64,000 nt of DNA from Methylococcaceae bacterium UBA975 (GTDB lineage: Bacteria; Pseudomonadota; Gammaproteobacteria; Methylococcales; Cycloclasticaceae): the NCBI GenBank assembly GCA_002292375.1, contig DBBV01000006.1, positions 145,320-209,319 of the forward strand, given 5' to 3'. The translations under genes were made by a program, and so were the position numbers. Under the pieces are notes generated by a model, which saw only the letters and a program-made list of their open reading frames with translations, made no database searches and was not told the origin of the DNA. Positions 1-8,329 of this stretch are shown in pieces. Every line of letters starts with the position of its first letter. The first letter of the stretch is position 1.

Positions 1-3
1 ATG

Positions 4-2151
4 TTACTCGCTTGTTACAGGGAGATGAATAATGAATTTGGCACCTTGGGGCTGCATTGGCATAACAAGGATGGTTCCCGCGTGTTCTTCAATAATTTTT
101 TTAACGATAGCCAAGCCAAGCCCTGTACCTTTTGCCTTCGATGTGACGTAAGGTTCGAAGATGTGTTCAATCTTTGAATTATCTACCCCTGGGCCGTTAT
201 CGGCAATAGCTATCTCAATCGAGTGCTTGTCATGTAGATAAGCCGCCGTGATATTAATTTGTCCATCTTCTGTGTCGTTGATCGCTTCTTGTGCGTTTTT
301 AATTAGGTTTATAAACACCTGCCTTAAACGAACTGGGTCGGCGTAAAGCGTGGGTAGAGGCTGGTTAATGTCGACAATCAGGCGTTTGATTTGGCCGTGA
401 TAAAGTGCGGTTACTTGTTCGAGTAAGTGTTCAAGATTGATGATTTGTGGTCTTGACTGAGGTGGCCGAGCGAAGTCGGAAAAGTCATTCACCATGCTTT
501 TCATAGCGCTAACTTGTTGGACAATAGTGTCGGTGGACTTTTTTAGTATCTGTTCGGATTCATCGTTTAATAAGCCGTGTAATTTACGTTGTAGTCGCTC
601 CGCGGATAATTGTATGGGGGTTAGCGGGTTCTTGATTTCGTGAGCGAGTCGTTGGGCGACCTCGCTCCATGCGGCGTTCCGTTGGGATTGGATAATGGGG
701 GTTACATCATCAAAGATCAAAACATAGCCAGATTGACTTTTGTCTGCGGCAAACAAGGGGGTGCCTTTTAAAAGCAAGGTCTTTTTTTGATGGTTGATGG
801 TTAATAAAAATTCGTGCTGCCATTCATTGCTGTGGGTAGAAAACTTGTCTACTAACAGACTAGTAAAGCTCTCGAGGAGGGGGAACTTTTCGGCAATTTC
901 TTCTAGAGAATACTCGATGCAGGCAGATAAGTAATGTTCAAGAACTTGGTCTGCGCCTTGGTTGGTGGTTTTCAGTCGAAGCGACAGGTCGAAGCCCAGT
1001 ACGCCGTTGGATAAGTGACTGAGAATGGTTTCAAGGTAGGCGTGTTGATTTTCGGCTTCTTGTTGGGCTTTATTGGCTTCGGCGCGTGCGTTAGAGATCC
1101 GTGAGGTCATGTCGTTAAACGATTCAACCAAAAAACCAAGTTCATCACGTCTACCGACGGTTAATCTTTTTTCATAATCACCTGCGGCTACGGCTTGAGT
1201 GCCTTTGACGAGTTGACGAATCGGGGCGACTAATTCACGAGCAAAGATAAACGCGGCCCAACTGGCGGCTAATAAGCTAAAGACCAGAACCAGGGAGAGG
1301 GTTAAGGTAAAGCTAAACTTTAAAGACTCCCTAAGGTAGTTGAATTCCTGGTAGGCGGTGTAGGCATTTTCTACTGAACTGGCAAGTTCGCTGAGATCTC
1401 TTGGTAGTGTGTAAATTGCCTGCAGGTAACGCTGCGGATTTGAGTTTTTAATTTCAACTAAGGTTCGTACGATAAGGTCGTCATAATCGTTCGGCTCGAT
1501 GCCAATGTATTCCCCGCTTTGCCGAACTAATAAGAGCACGGCGTCATCCGGTGTATTAGGAATAAGGACATTGGGGTCAAAGTTGGTGGTGGCGATAATG
1601 CGGCCCTGTTTCGAGAAGGCGGTCAATTCCTTAGCGCTGGTTTTCTCGCGGAGCGTTGCAAGTGTTAACGATAAAAACATATCCGACTCATTCTCTAAAG
1701 CCTCGGAAAGTTGCCTGGTTTCTTTCATTAGCGACCGATTTCTATTGTCGAGCGATCGTTGGCTGAGGGTCAATGAGCTTTGCATTGCGTCGTCAATTTG
1801 CGCATCGAACCAGCTATCGACACTCTGATGCAATAATTGGCTAGAAAAATAAAAAACCACGCTTGTGGGAACCACTGAGATAGCAAAAAATAAAAGAACA
1901 ATTCGCAAGGTGATGCGAGACCCCACGGCTTGTTTTCTAAATTGAAGCCATAGCCCGTATATATTGCTGAGCAGAAGACCGAATAAAAAAATCGTACCGA
2001 CGATATTTAATAAGATCAGGAATGAGAATAATTCGTTAAACTGCGATGACGACTGCGTCGCATGACTCATCAAGTATAGGCTGAACAACAAGAGGAGGAG
2101 AACCCCCGCAGGTAACAGGTAAATTCTTTTTGTTATTTTTTTAGTGTCCAT
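4..2151 (-). CDS. ntrY: NtrY-type membrane sensor histidine kinase
   Basis: A 715-residue sensor kinase of the NtrY family, expected to phosphorylate an NtrX-type regulator in nitrogen or redox signalling. Three membrane helices lie within the first ~105 residues and a fourth near 280-305. A HAMP linker (about 305-357), a PAS-like region (about 370-480) and the kinase core follow. The core shows the H-box AHEIKNPLTP with the phospho-acceptor His, the N-box NLIKNAQEA, DNGPGVD and GTGLGLAIV. All catalytic boxes are intact and the stop is inside the window. The start overlaps the end of the DUF4390 gene by 19 bases, so the two are probably co-transcribed with rsmB. The partner ntrX would lie just left of the window (inference). 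The ligand cannot be told from sequence. Confidence 0.9.
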   Translation of the reverse strand: MDTKKITKRIYLLPAGVLLLLLFSLYLMSHATQSSSQFNELFSFLILLNIVGTIFLFGLLLSNIYGLWLQFRKQAVGSRITLRIVLLFFAISVVPTSVVFYFSSQLLHQSVDSWFDAQIDDAMQSSLTLSQRSLDNRNRSLMKETRQLSEALENESDMFLSLTLATLREKTSAKELTAFSKQGRIIATTNFDPNVLIPNTPDDAVLLLVRQSGEYIGIEPNDYDDLIVRTLVEIKNSNPQRYLQAIYTLPRDLSELASSVENAYTAYQEFNYLRESLKFSFTLTLSLVLVFSLLAASWAAFIFARELVAPIRQLVKGTQAVAAGDYEKRLTVGRRDELGFLVESFNDMTSRISNARAEANKAQQEAENQHAYLETILSHLSNGVLGFDLSLRLKTTNQGADQVLEHYLSACIEYSLEEIAEKFPLLESFTSLLVDKFSTHSNEWQHEFLLTINHQKKTLLLKGTPLFAADKSQSGYVLIFDDVTPIIQSQRNAAWSEVAQRLAHEIKNPLTPIQLSAERLQRKLHGLLNDESEQILKKSTDTIVQQVSAMKSMVNDFSDFARPPQSRPQIINLEHLLEQVTALYHGQIKRLIVDINQPLPTLYADPVRLRQVFINLIKNAQEAINDTEDGQINITAAYLHDKHSIEIAIADNGPGVDNSKIEHIFEPYVTSKAKGTGLGLAIVKKIIEEHAGTILVMPMQPQGAKFIIHLPVTSE

Positions 2152-2723
2152 TGATACGTGCTGCTACTTAAATACCAACCAGGTGTTATATAGGCCATCG
2201 GTCGCATGGGTAAAGGCAATGCTTCAATATTCAGGTAGGCCTTTAAAGAAACGTTTGTGTTTGGCTTATAGGTCGTCGATAAGGCATGAATGGGGGTTTC
2301 ATTAAGCGTCCCTAGCGCATGCAAGGCTGGTTCAAGGCGTGAAAAGCTATGCCGGGCATTATTTTTCACGTCTAAAACTTGGTACGTTTCGGCGAGGGTG
2401 TGATATTTGATTTGATAGGGCAAGGTGATATTTGCATGGTGTTTGTTCCATAGCCAGCGTCTTGGTTCGACAACTGATAATTCGACGTTGAAGGTTAAGG
2501 TGATACCGTTATTCAGTGCTTTAATGGCCTCACCACTGAGCGAGTAATTAATGCTGGCATTGAGCAAATGGGTTTGATCTTGTAGCGTTAAGGTTGCCGT
2601 TTTTACTGTGATACCGGCTTGCTCATTGGCAATACTGACGCTGGAAAAAAAAAGTATCAACGTTAAAAGATACGATCTTTTGTCGTGAGTAAACCACGGT
2701 AATTTTATATTTTGCTTAGGCAT
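2133..2723 (-). CDS. DUF4390 family secreted protein
   Basis: A protein of about 196 residues with a hydrophobic N-terminal segment (YLLTLILFFSSVSIA) ending in a likely signal-peptidase site, so probably periplasmic or membrane-anchored. The rest resembles the DUF4390 family, which is commonly encoded between rsmB and ntrY in gammaproteobacteria; no function is established for it. I chose the ATG at 2723 (MPKQNIKL), which overlaps the rsmB end by 19 bases; a longer reading frame begins at 2795 but would overlap rsmB far more and puts a non-signal extension before the hydrophobic segment. It overlaps ntrY by 19 bases. The conserved position suggests a link to NtrY sensing or envelope function, but this is inference. 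Confidence 0.75.
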   Translation of the reverse strand: MPKQNIKLPWFTHDKRSYLLTLILFFSSVSIANEQAGITVKTATLTLQDQTHLLNASINYSLSGEAIKALNNGITLTFNVELSVVEPRRWLWNKHHANITLPYQIKYHTLAETYQVLDVKNNARHSFSRLEPALHALGTLNETPIHALSTTYKPNTNVSLKAYLNIEALPLPMRPMAYITPGWYLSSSTYQWTLKK

Positions 2724-4024
2724 GCGTAATAAAACCCATCCATCTGGTTTTCGCCGGGGAATATTTGTCGGCCGTATTCGCAGGCTCGCCCCCAAGGGGC
2801 TTCAATCTTTATCGCTTTTGCATCCGAGTGTTTAGCCATAAAGCGTGCTATTTGCCGACTGTTTTCAGCCTTTAATATAGAGCAGGTAGCGTATAAAAGC
2901 ACCCCCTTTTTGTCCAGTAGTGGCCACATGGTGTCTAATAATTTCTGTTGTAGTTCGACCAGTTTAGGGATATCGGATTGTTTGCGAAGTAGTTTGATGT
3001 CGGGGTGGCGGCGTATAACTCCAGTGGCAGAGCAGGGGGCGTCGAGCAAAATGCGCTGAAAAAGCTGGCCGTCGAACCAGGTATCAGGGGCTAGGCCATC
3101 GGCGGTTACTACATTAGCGTTTAACTGCAAACGCTGTAAGTTTTCTTTAACGCGATGATTGCGCTGTTCATCAATATCAATAGCGAGAACAGAAATCGAC
3201 GCACCCATAATTTCTAGCAGGTGGGCTGTCTTTCCGCCTGGTGCGGCGCAAACATCCAGAACACGATCACCGGTTTTTGTGTCTAACAGGGGTGCGGCTA
3301 GTTGTGCCGCGCTATCTTGTACTGAACAAGCGCCTTGCCAGAATTCAGGTAATTGATCAACGCCAACAGCTTTGCAAAGGGTCAAACTAGCGGGGTTAAA
3401 TGGGTTGGCTTCGGCTTGAATACCGTCCTTTTGCAGTAGCTGAAGATAGTCGTCACGCGTGGTATGGTTTTGGTTAACACGGATCGACATGGGTGGGTAT
3501 TGGTTGTTGGCTTGTAAGATGGAGGGAAGGTCATCCCCCCAATCTTTTTCTAATTGCGTAGCCAACCAACTGGGATGAGAGAAACGCTGACCGGGACTGC
3601 TGTCCACCGTATTTTCTATGCTGTCCTGGTGGCGTAAAAAATGCCGTAGCACGCCGTTTAAAACCCCTTTGGCCCAGCTTTTTTTTCCTTTTTGACAGAG
3701 GTTTACGGTTTCTGAGACGGCGGCGTGGTCGGGGGTGCTTAAGTAAATGAGTTGGTAGAGGCCCAGTAAAGCAAGTACTTTGATATCGAGGTCTTTAGGC
3801 TTGAAGGCTTTTTTAAGTAGTGTCGCGAGTATTGCCTCTAAACGAACATACCAGCGTAAGGTGCCGTAACACAGTTCGCGACAAAAGGCCGCGTCTCTGG
3901 GGTCTAGGGTGTCACACAATGACAGCGCGTCGGTGAGCGACTTGCCATCTCGGACAACGTTGCAAATAACGTTGACAGCGATCTCTCTAGCTGAGGTCGA
4001 TAGGGTTTTGTTATGGGGCTTCAT
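2705..4024 (-). CDS. rsmB: 16S rRNA m5C967 methyltransferase RsmB
   Basis: RsmB (Sun/Fmu) methylates C967 of 16S rRNA using S-adenosylmethionine. The 439-residue length is typical. An N-terminal NusB-like helical domain (about 1-140) precedes the Rossmann methyltransferase domain. Visible motifs are the SAM-binding DVCAAPGGKT, the LDAPCSATG motif with one conserved Cys and YATCSI with the catalytic Cys. The start overlaps the fmt end by 14 bases, so fmt and rsmB are translationally coupled. The order def-fmt-rsmB is a conserved translation-initiation and ribosome-maturation operon in gammaproteobacteria. Confidence 0.95.
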   Translation of the reverse strand: MKPHNKTLSTSAREIAVNVICNVVRDGKSLTDALSLCDTLDPRDAAFCRELCYGTLRWYVRLEAILATLLKKAFKPKDLDIKVLALLGLYQLIYLSTPDHAAVSETVNLCQKGKKSWAKGVLNGVLRHFLRHQDSIENTVDSSPGQRFSHPSWLATQLEKDWGDDLPSILQANNQYPPMSIRVNQNHTTRDDYLQLLQKDGIQAEANPFNPASLTLCKAVGVDQLPEFWQGACSVQDSAAQLAAPLLDTKTGDRVLDVCAAPGGKTAHLLEIMGASISVLAIDIDEQRNHRVKENLQRLQLNANVVTADGLAPDTWFDGQLFQRILLDAPCSATGVIRRHPDIKLLRKQSDIPKLVELQQKLLDTMWPLLDKKGVLLYATCSILKAENSRQIARFMAKHSDAKAIKIEAPWGRACEYGRQIFPGENQMDGFYYACLSKI

Positions 4025-4949
4025 TTGGGCCTAAGGTGAGGTTATCGAGAGCGTGAGCGGTCAGGTAATCGGCGGCCTTCATTCGGCGTTTATTGGCGGC
4101 TTGTAGTTCAGTGATTTCAAGGTAGCGATCCTGACAGGCAACCAATAAACGGCGTTGATCAATTTTTACCCGGCCTGGTATCTCATGCTGATGTTGTTCG
4201 GCCAGTTTGGCGTGCCAAATGCGCAATGGCTCATTACCCATTAGCGTGTGTGCCACCGGCCAGGGGTTATAGCCACGGATCGCCGTCAGTACATCTAGTG
4301 CAGGCTTGTTCCAGTTGATACTTGCTTCTTGTTTACTGAGTTTGTGGGCATAACTGACGCCAAGCTTGGGTTGGGTGATAGGTTTTAAGCACCGCTGCTC
4401 GACGTCGGGCAATAATGAAATAAGCGCCTCAGCACCCAATAGGGACAGTTGATTATGCAGTGTGTCTGAGGTGTCATCAGCTTGTATGGTGTATCGAGAG
4501 GTGGCAAGCATGTCGCCGGTATCTAGACCTTTGTCCATCTGCATCAAGGTGACGCCGGTTTCTTCATCGCCTGCCAAGATGGCGCGTTGAATGGGGGCAG
4601 CGCCTCGCCAGCGGGGCAACAAGGAGGCGTGAATATTAATGCAGCCGTAACGGGGTATGCTGAGCACCTCGGGTGGTAAAATTACGCCGTAAGCCACGAC
4701 AATCATCAGGTCGGCTTGGTAGTCAGCTAGGGTGTCTCGTGTTTGCGCATCGTTAAAATTAAACGGTTGCTGGACGGGTAGATTATGAGTTAAAGCACAC
4801 TGCTTTACCGGACTAGGTTGAACTTTTCTGCCCCGACCCGCAGGCCGATCAGGTTGCGTGTAAACGGCACAAACGTGGTGATTGCTTTGTAGCAACGCGT
4901 TGAGTGTGGGGACAGAAAATTCAGGCGTACCTGCAAAAACAATGTTCAT
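4011..4949 (-). CDS. fmt: Methionyl-tRNA formyltransferase
   Basis: Transfers a formyl group from 10-formyltetrahydrofolate to Met-tRNA(fMet), making the initiator tRNA. The 312-residue protein has the N-terminal formyltransferase fold with the catalytic stretch INIHASLLPRWRGAAP (Asn and His of the active site) and the downstream DKGLDTGDM carrying the catalytic Asp. The C-terminal tRNA-binding domain follows from about residue 205. It lies 24 bases after def on the same strand and overlaps rsmB by 14 bases. Nothing is unusual about it. Confidence 0.96.
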   Translation of the reverse strand: MNIVFAGTPEFSVPTLNALLQSNHHVCAVYTQPDRPAGRGRKVQPSPVKQCALTHNLPVQQPFNFNDAQTRDTLADYQADLMIVVAYGVILPPEVLSIPRYGCINIHASLLPRWRGAAPIQRAILAGDEETGVTLMQMDKGLDTGDMLATSRYTIQADDTSDTLHNQLSLLGAEALISLLPDVEQRCLKPITQPKLGVSYAHKLSKQEASINWNKPALDVLTAIRGYNPWPVAHTLMGNEPLRIWHAKLAEQHQHEIPGRVKIDQRRLLVACQDRYLEITELQAANKRRMKAADYLTAHALDNLTLGPNEAP

Positions 4950-4973
4950 TCGGGGTGACTGCTAAATCGCTTA

Positions 4974-5507
4974 TTATAGCGTGGAAGCAGGTCGAGATTT
5001 GAGATTAGCGGACTCTTTTTCTTGTCGCTCAAGTTTGCTTCGAATTCTGTTGCGTTTTAACGGGGATAAATAATCGACAAATAGCTTGCCGTCTAAATGA
5101 TCGATTTCGTGTTGAATGCAAACAGCGAGCAGTCCATCTGTAGTCAGTTCAAATGTGTCGCCTTGTTTGTCCAGCGCCTTCACCGTGATGCTTTCGGCTC
5201 TTTCTACATTTTCATAGAAACCGGGCACAGAAAGGCAGCCTTCCTGCATAACCTCGACCCCTTCTTTGTGTGTAATAACAGGATTTATAAAGCATAAGGG
5301 CTGGTTTTTTTCTTCAGATACGTCGATAACCATCAAGCGTTTGTGAAAATTAACCTGAGAGGCAGCTAAACCAATACCTGGTGCAGCATACATTGTGTCG
5401 AACATATCTGTAATCATTAAGCGAAGGTCATCGTCAATGGTTTGTATGTCGGTTGCTTTGGTACGCAAACGCTTGTCAGGAAAGCAAAGAATGTCGAGTA
5501 TGGCCAT
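4974..5507 (-). CDS. def: Peptide deformylase
   Basis: Removes the N-formyl group from nascent proteins; an Fe/Zn metallohydrolase in the cytoplasm. All three family motifs are visible: GIGLAASQ, EGCLSVPGF (metal-binding Cys) and QHEIDHLDGKLF (HExxH, two metal His and catalytic Glu). At 177 residues it is a normal type I enzyme. First gene of the minus-strand def-fmt-rsmB run; it diverges from the LysM gene, so the region 5508-5644 must carry promoters in both directions. Confidence 0.96.
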   Translation of the reverse strand: MAILDILCFPDKRLRTKATDIQTIDDDLRLMITDMFDTMYAAPGIGLAASQVNFHKRLMVIDVSEEKNQPLCFINPVITHKEGVEVMQEGCLSVPGFYENVERAESITVKALDKQGDTFELTTDGLLAVCIQHEIDHLDGKLFVDYLSPLKRNRIRSKLERQEKESANLKSRPASTL

Positions 5508-5575
5508 ATTATTTGTGTGAAATGTGCGTTTATGCTCAATTGTATCAAGGGATTCTAACTAATTTAGGTTAAACT

Positions 5576-5603
5576 TTGAATAGTGAATATTTTACGATAA
5601 ACT
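5576..5603 (+). promoter_or_regulatory. Candidate sigma70 promoter for the LysM-dprA group
   Basis: TTGAAT at 5576-5581 and TAAACT at 5598-5603 are separated by 16 bases, giving a plausible -35/-10 pair. Transcription would start near 5610, about 35 bases before the preferred LysM start. Only pattern matching supports it. Confidence 0.35.
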
Positions 5604-5644
5604 TAGATGCACTATTTTTGCCAAAAAAAAGGAAGATCATGGCT

Positions 5645-6661
5645 ATGAAAAAACTGTTAGGGGTCTGGCTTGGCGTATTGTTTTGCTGCAATGTGTTGGC
5701 GAATGACGTTACTTTAAATCCTACGCACCCTGACCGTTACGTAGTGGTTAAAGGCGATACTTTGTGGGATATTTCCGCCCGTTTTCTGGCTTTGCCATGG
5801 CGTTGGCCAGATATATGGCAAGCTAATGAGCAGATTGCTAACCCACATTTAATTTACCCAGGCGATGTGCTTGAGCTTTCATTTATTGACGGCCGGCCTC
5901 GGTTAACATTAAGTCGGGGCAACGGTAAGCTCTCACCCAGTATTCGTCGTTCCAGTTTAGATGAAGCGATTCCAACGATACCTGTTGACGCAATTGCGGC
6001 TTTCTTGAATAAGCCGAGGGTGATGAGCCAGCAAGAATATGATGCCGCACCGTATATTGTAGCGTTTGACGATGAGCATATTTTAGGCAGCCCTGGCAAT
6101 AAAGCGTATGTGCGTGCGTTACAGGACAGTGCGCAAGAAGGTTATAGCGTGGTGCGTCAAGGGGAGGAATACAAAGACGGTGTTAGCGGGGAAGCACTAG
6201 GTTTTGAGTCGGTGTTTATCGCCGAATCAACCGTATTGTCAACAGGTGATCCGGCTGCGGTGATGCTGTCAAAGACGACTCGTGAGGTACGTAAAGGCGA
6301 TCGCTTATTGCCTGCCACTGAAGGCCCTATTGTGCAAAATTATTTTCCACACGCACCTAAAAAAGACATTAAAGGAACCATTATTGGTGTGGTGGACGGC
6401 GTCACCCAAATCGGTAAATTGGATATTGTCGTTATAGATAGGGGTGCGCGCGATGGTGTTGAAGCGGGTCATGTGCTGCAGATTGATCAAGCGGGTGAAA
6501 CGGTACGAGACGTTATTGCCGGAGCGGGCGCTGAGGTAACCTTACCGGATGAAAAGGCGGGTTTATTGATGGTGTTTCGCACTTTTGAACGGCTTAGCTA
6601 CGCAATAGTCATGCAAAGCAAGCGTGTAATGCACCGCTTAGACGTCGTCCGCACACCTTAA
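5645..6661 (+). CDS. LysM-domain exported protein
   Basis: A secreted or periplasmic protein with one LysM peptidoglycan-binding domain. A basic N-terminus and hydrophobic core (KKLLGVWLGVLFCC) form a signal peptide ending near VLANDV. The LysM domain follows (VVKGDTLWDISARF ... NPHLIYPGDVLEL), then about 250 residues without a recognisable domain. The ATG at 5645 is preferred because AAGGAAG at 5629-5635 sits nine bases upstream; ATG 5639 is also possible, and a TTG at 5576 would give an implausible non-signal extension. The neighbouring def/dprA arrangement matches the P. aeruginosa PA0019-PA0021 region. The stop at 6659-6661 almost abuts dprA. The exact role is unknown; cell-wall attachment is inferred from LysM. 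Confidence 0.85.
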   Translation: MKKLLGVWLGVLFCCNVLANDVTLNPTHPDRYVVVKGDTLWDISARFLALPWRWPDIWQANEQIANPHLIYPGDVLELSFIDGRPRLTLSRGNGKLSPSIRRSSLDEAIPTIPVDAIAAFLNKPRVMSQQEYDAAPYIVAFDDEHILGSPGNKAYVRALQDSAQEGYSVVRQGEEYKDGVSGEALGFESVFIAESTVLSTGDPAAVMLSKTTREVRKGDRLLPATEGPIVQNYFPHAPKKDIKGTIIGVVDGVTQIGKLDIVVIDRGARDGVEAGHVLQIDQAGETVRDVIAGAGAEVTLPDEKAGLLMVFRTFERLSYAIVMQSKRVMHRLDVVRTP

Positions 6662-6662
6662 T

Positions 6663-7814
6663 TTGGACCAAATCGAACAGCCTGATGAAGGAATGCCTTC
6701 GTCAGGCTTTGTTTTAAGTGAACGACGCTATTGGCTTGCCTTGTGGCGAGTTAAAGGGGTTGGGGCAAAAAACTTCATTAGTTTGCTGGAAGTGTTTTCC
6801 CACCCAAAACGCGTTTTAACAGCGACACTAAGTGAACTAAAAAACGCCGGGGTGTCTGCCGAGTTAGCTGAACGTATTCAACGTATCGATCTTAGTGACG
6901 CTGACCAAGATATTAAATGGTTGCAGAATGATGACTGTCATTTAATGTGTTGGCATGATGACGACTACCCAAGTTTGCTGAAAGAAATACATGATCCGCC
7001 GCCCGTTTTGTTTATTCGCGGCAATCGCGCTTTACTGTCTTCGCTTCAAATTGCTGTAGTCGGTACGAGGAACCCCTCGGCGCTGGCGTTAAAAACGACG
7101 CGTGCATTTGCCAATAGTTTTGCAACTATCGGCTTAACGGTGACTAGCGGGCTGGCACTGGGTATAGATCAAGCTGCGCACCAGGGTGCTATCGATGTTA
7201 GCGGAAAAACAATTGCCGTGGCAGCAACCGGTTTAGACAGGGTGTACCCAGCAAGCAATAGGGATTTGGCTGAAAAAATTATAGAAGCGGGCGCTATGGT
7301 GTCGGAGTTTCCAATAGGTGTTCACCCGCAAGCAGGGTATTTTCCGCGGCGAAATAGGATCATCAGTGGCCTAAGTTTGGGCGTGTTAGTCGTGGAGGCC
7401 GCTTTAAAAAGTGGTACGTTGGTTACGGCTAAACACGCAATGGAACAAGGTCGTGAAGTGTTTGCTATGCCAGGTTCAATACACAACCCACAGGCCAAAG
7501 GTTGTCATTATTTAATACGTCAAGGCGCAAAATTAGTTGAAACAGCCGAAGATGTGTTAGAAGATTTGGGAGCCTTGTCTTTGGCTGCCGCGTCTAAATC
7601 CTTTGTGTCGGACGAGCTTGTGTCTGCAAAAACGGATTCATTAGGTGATGATTATTTGCAGTTACTCGAAAAAATCGCCTTTGCTCCCACCTCAGTTGAT
7701 GATCTAATAGAGGGAACTGATTTTACAGCGGAAGAAATTTCCTCTATGTTATTAGTGTTGGAGTTAGAAGGTTTAGTATTATCATCACCTGGTGGGCTTT
7801 TCTGTCGGTGTTAA
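6663..7814 (+). CDS. dprA: DNA-processing protein DprA
   Basis: DprA/Smf binds incoming single-stranded DNA and loads RecA during natural transformation; it is also present in many non-competent bacteria. At 383 residues it has an N-terminal helical region, a Rossmann-like core (GTRNPSA, GLALGIDQAAHQGA, RRNRIISGLS, SGTLVTAKHAMEQGREVFAMPG) and a C-terminal winged-helix-like tail (about 315-383). The reading frame opens at a TTG (6663), one base after the LysM stop; an ATG at 6693 is the alternative, but no clear ribosome binding site decides between them. Part of the conserved def/LysM/dprA neighbourhood. Confidence 0.92.
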   Translation: MDQIEQPDEGMPSSGFVLSERRYWLALWRVKGVGAKNFISLLEVFSHPKRVLTATLSELKNAGVSAELAERIQRIDLSDADQDIKWLQNDDCHLMCWHDDDYPSLLKEIHDPPPVLFIRGNRALLSSLQIAVVGTRNPSALALKTTRAFANSFATIGLTVTSGLALGIDQAAHQGAIDVSGKTIAVAATGLDRVYPASNRDLAEKIIEAGAMVSEFPIGVHPQAGYFPRRNRIISGLSLGVLVVEAALKSGTLVTAKHAMEQGREVFAMPGSIHNPQAKGCHYLIRQGAKLVETAEDVLEDLGALSLAAASKSFVSDELVSAKTDSLGDDYLQLLEKIAFAPTSVDDLIEGTDFTAEEISSMLLVLELEGLVLSSPGGLFCRC

Positions 7815-7836
7815 ACAGACCCAGTAAGAGATTAAT

Positions 7837-8322
7837 TTGAAAGAAATGAAAGAAACTATTTTTGACGTACTCGTGTATCTATTCGAGCACTACATTGACG
7901 TGGGTGACGATCAGGTAATTGAGCAAGGTAAATTAAAAACCGAATTGTTAGAAGCGGGATTTACCGATAGCTACGTGGATCGTGCCTTCGATTGGATGGA
8001 AGAATTGAGTAATCAGCCGACGATGGCCGCCGAAAATTCGGTTGGACAACGGTCAATCAGGATACATTCGCCAGAAGAGCAGCAACGATTTGACGTCGAT
8101 GCGCAAGGCTTCCTGATGTTTTTAGAGCAAGCAGGTATTATCGATGCGACCCGACGTGAATTGATTATTGATAGGGCGATGGCCCTTGGCGACACCACGT
8201 TGACGGTTGATCACATTAAATGGGTTGCGTTGATGGTATTGTTTAGTCAGTCTGGTATGGAAGGGCACTACTCGCAGATGGAAGACTTGGTCTACGGCGA
8301 TATTCCATTCGAGCTTCACTGA
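7837..8322 (+). CDS. smg: Smg family protein (DUF494)
   Basis: A 161-residue acidic cytoplasmic protein of the Smg/DUF494 family, usually found between dprA and topA as here. The N-terminal IFDVLVYLFEHYI matches the E. coli Smg start. Its biochemical role is not established. The frame opens with TTG at 7837, preceded by TAAGAG at 7825-7830; the ATG at 7846 begins nearer the family's usual N-terminus, so the start is uncertain by three residues. It ends seven bases before topA, implying co-transcription. Confidence 0.9.
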   Translation: MKEMKETIFDVLVYLFEHYIDVGDDQVIEQGKLKTELLEAGFTDSYVDRAFDWMEELSNQPTMAAENSVGQRSIRIHSPEEQQRFDVDAQGFLMFLEQAGIIDATRRELIIDRAMALGDTTLTVDHIKWVALMVLFSQSGMEGHYSQMEDLVYGDIPFELH

Positions 8323-8329
8323 GCGCCTT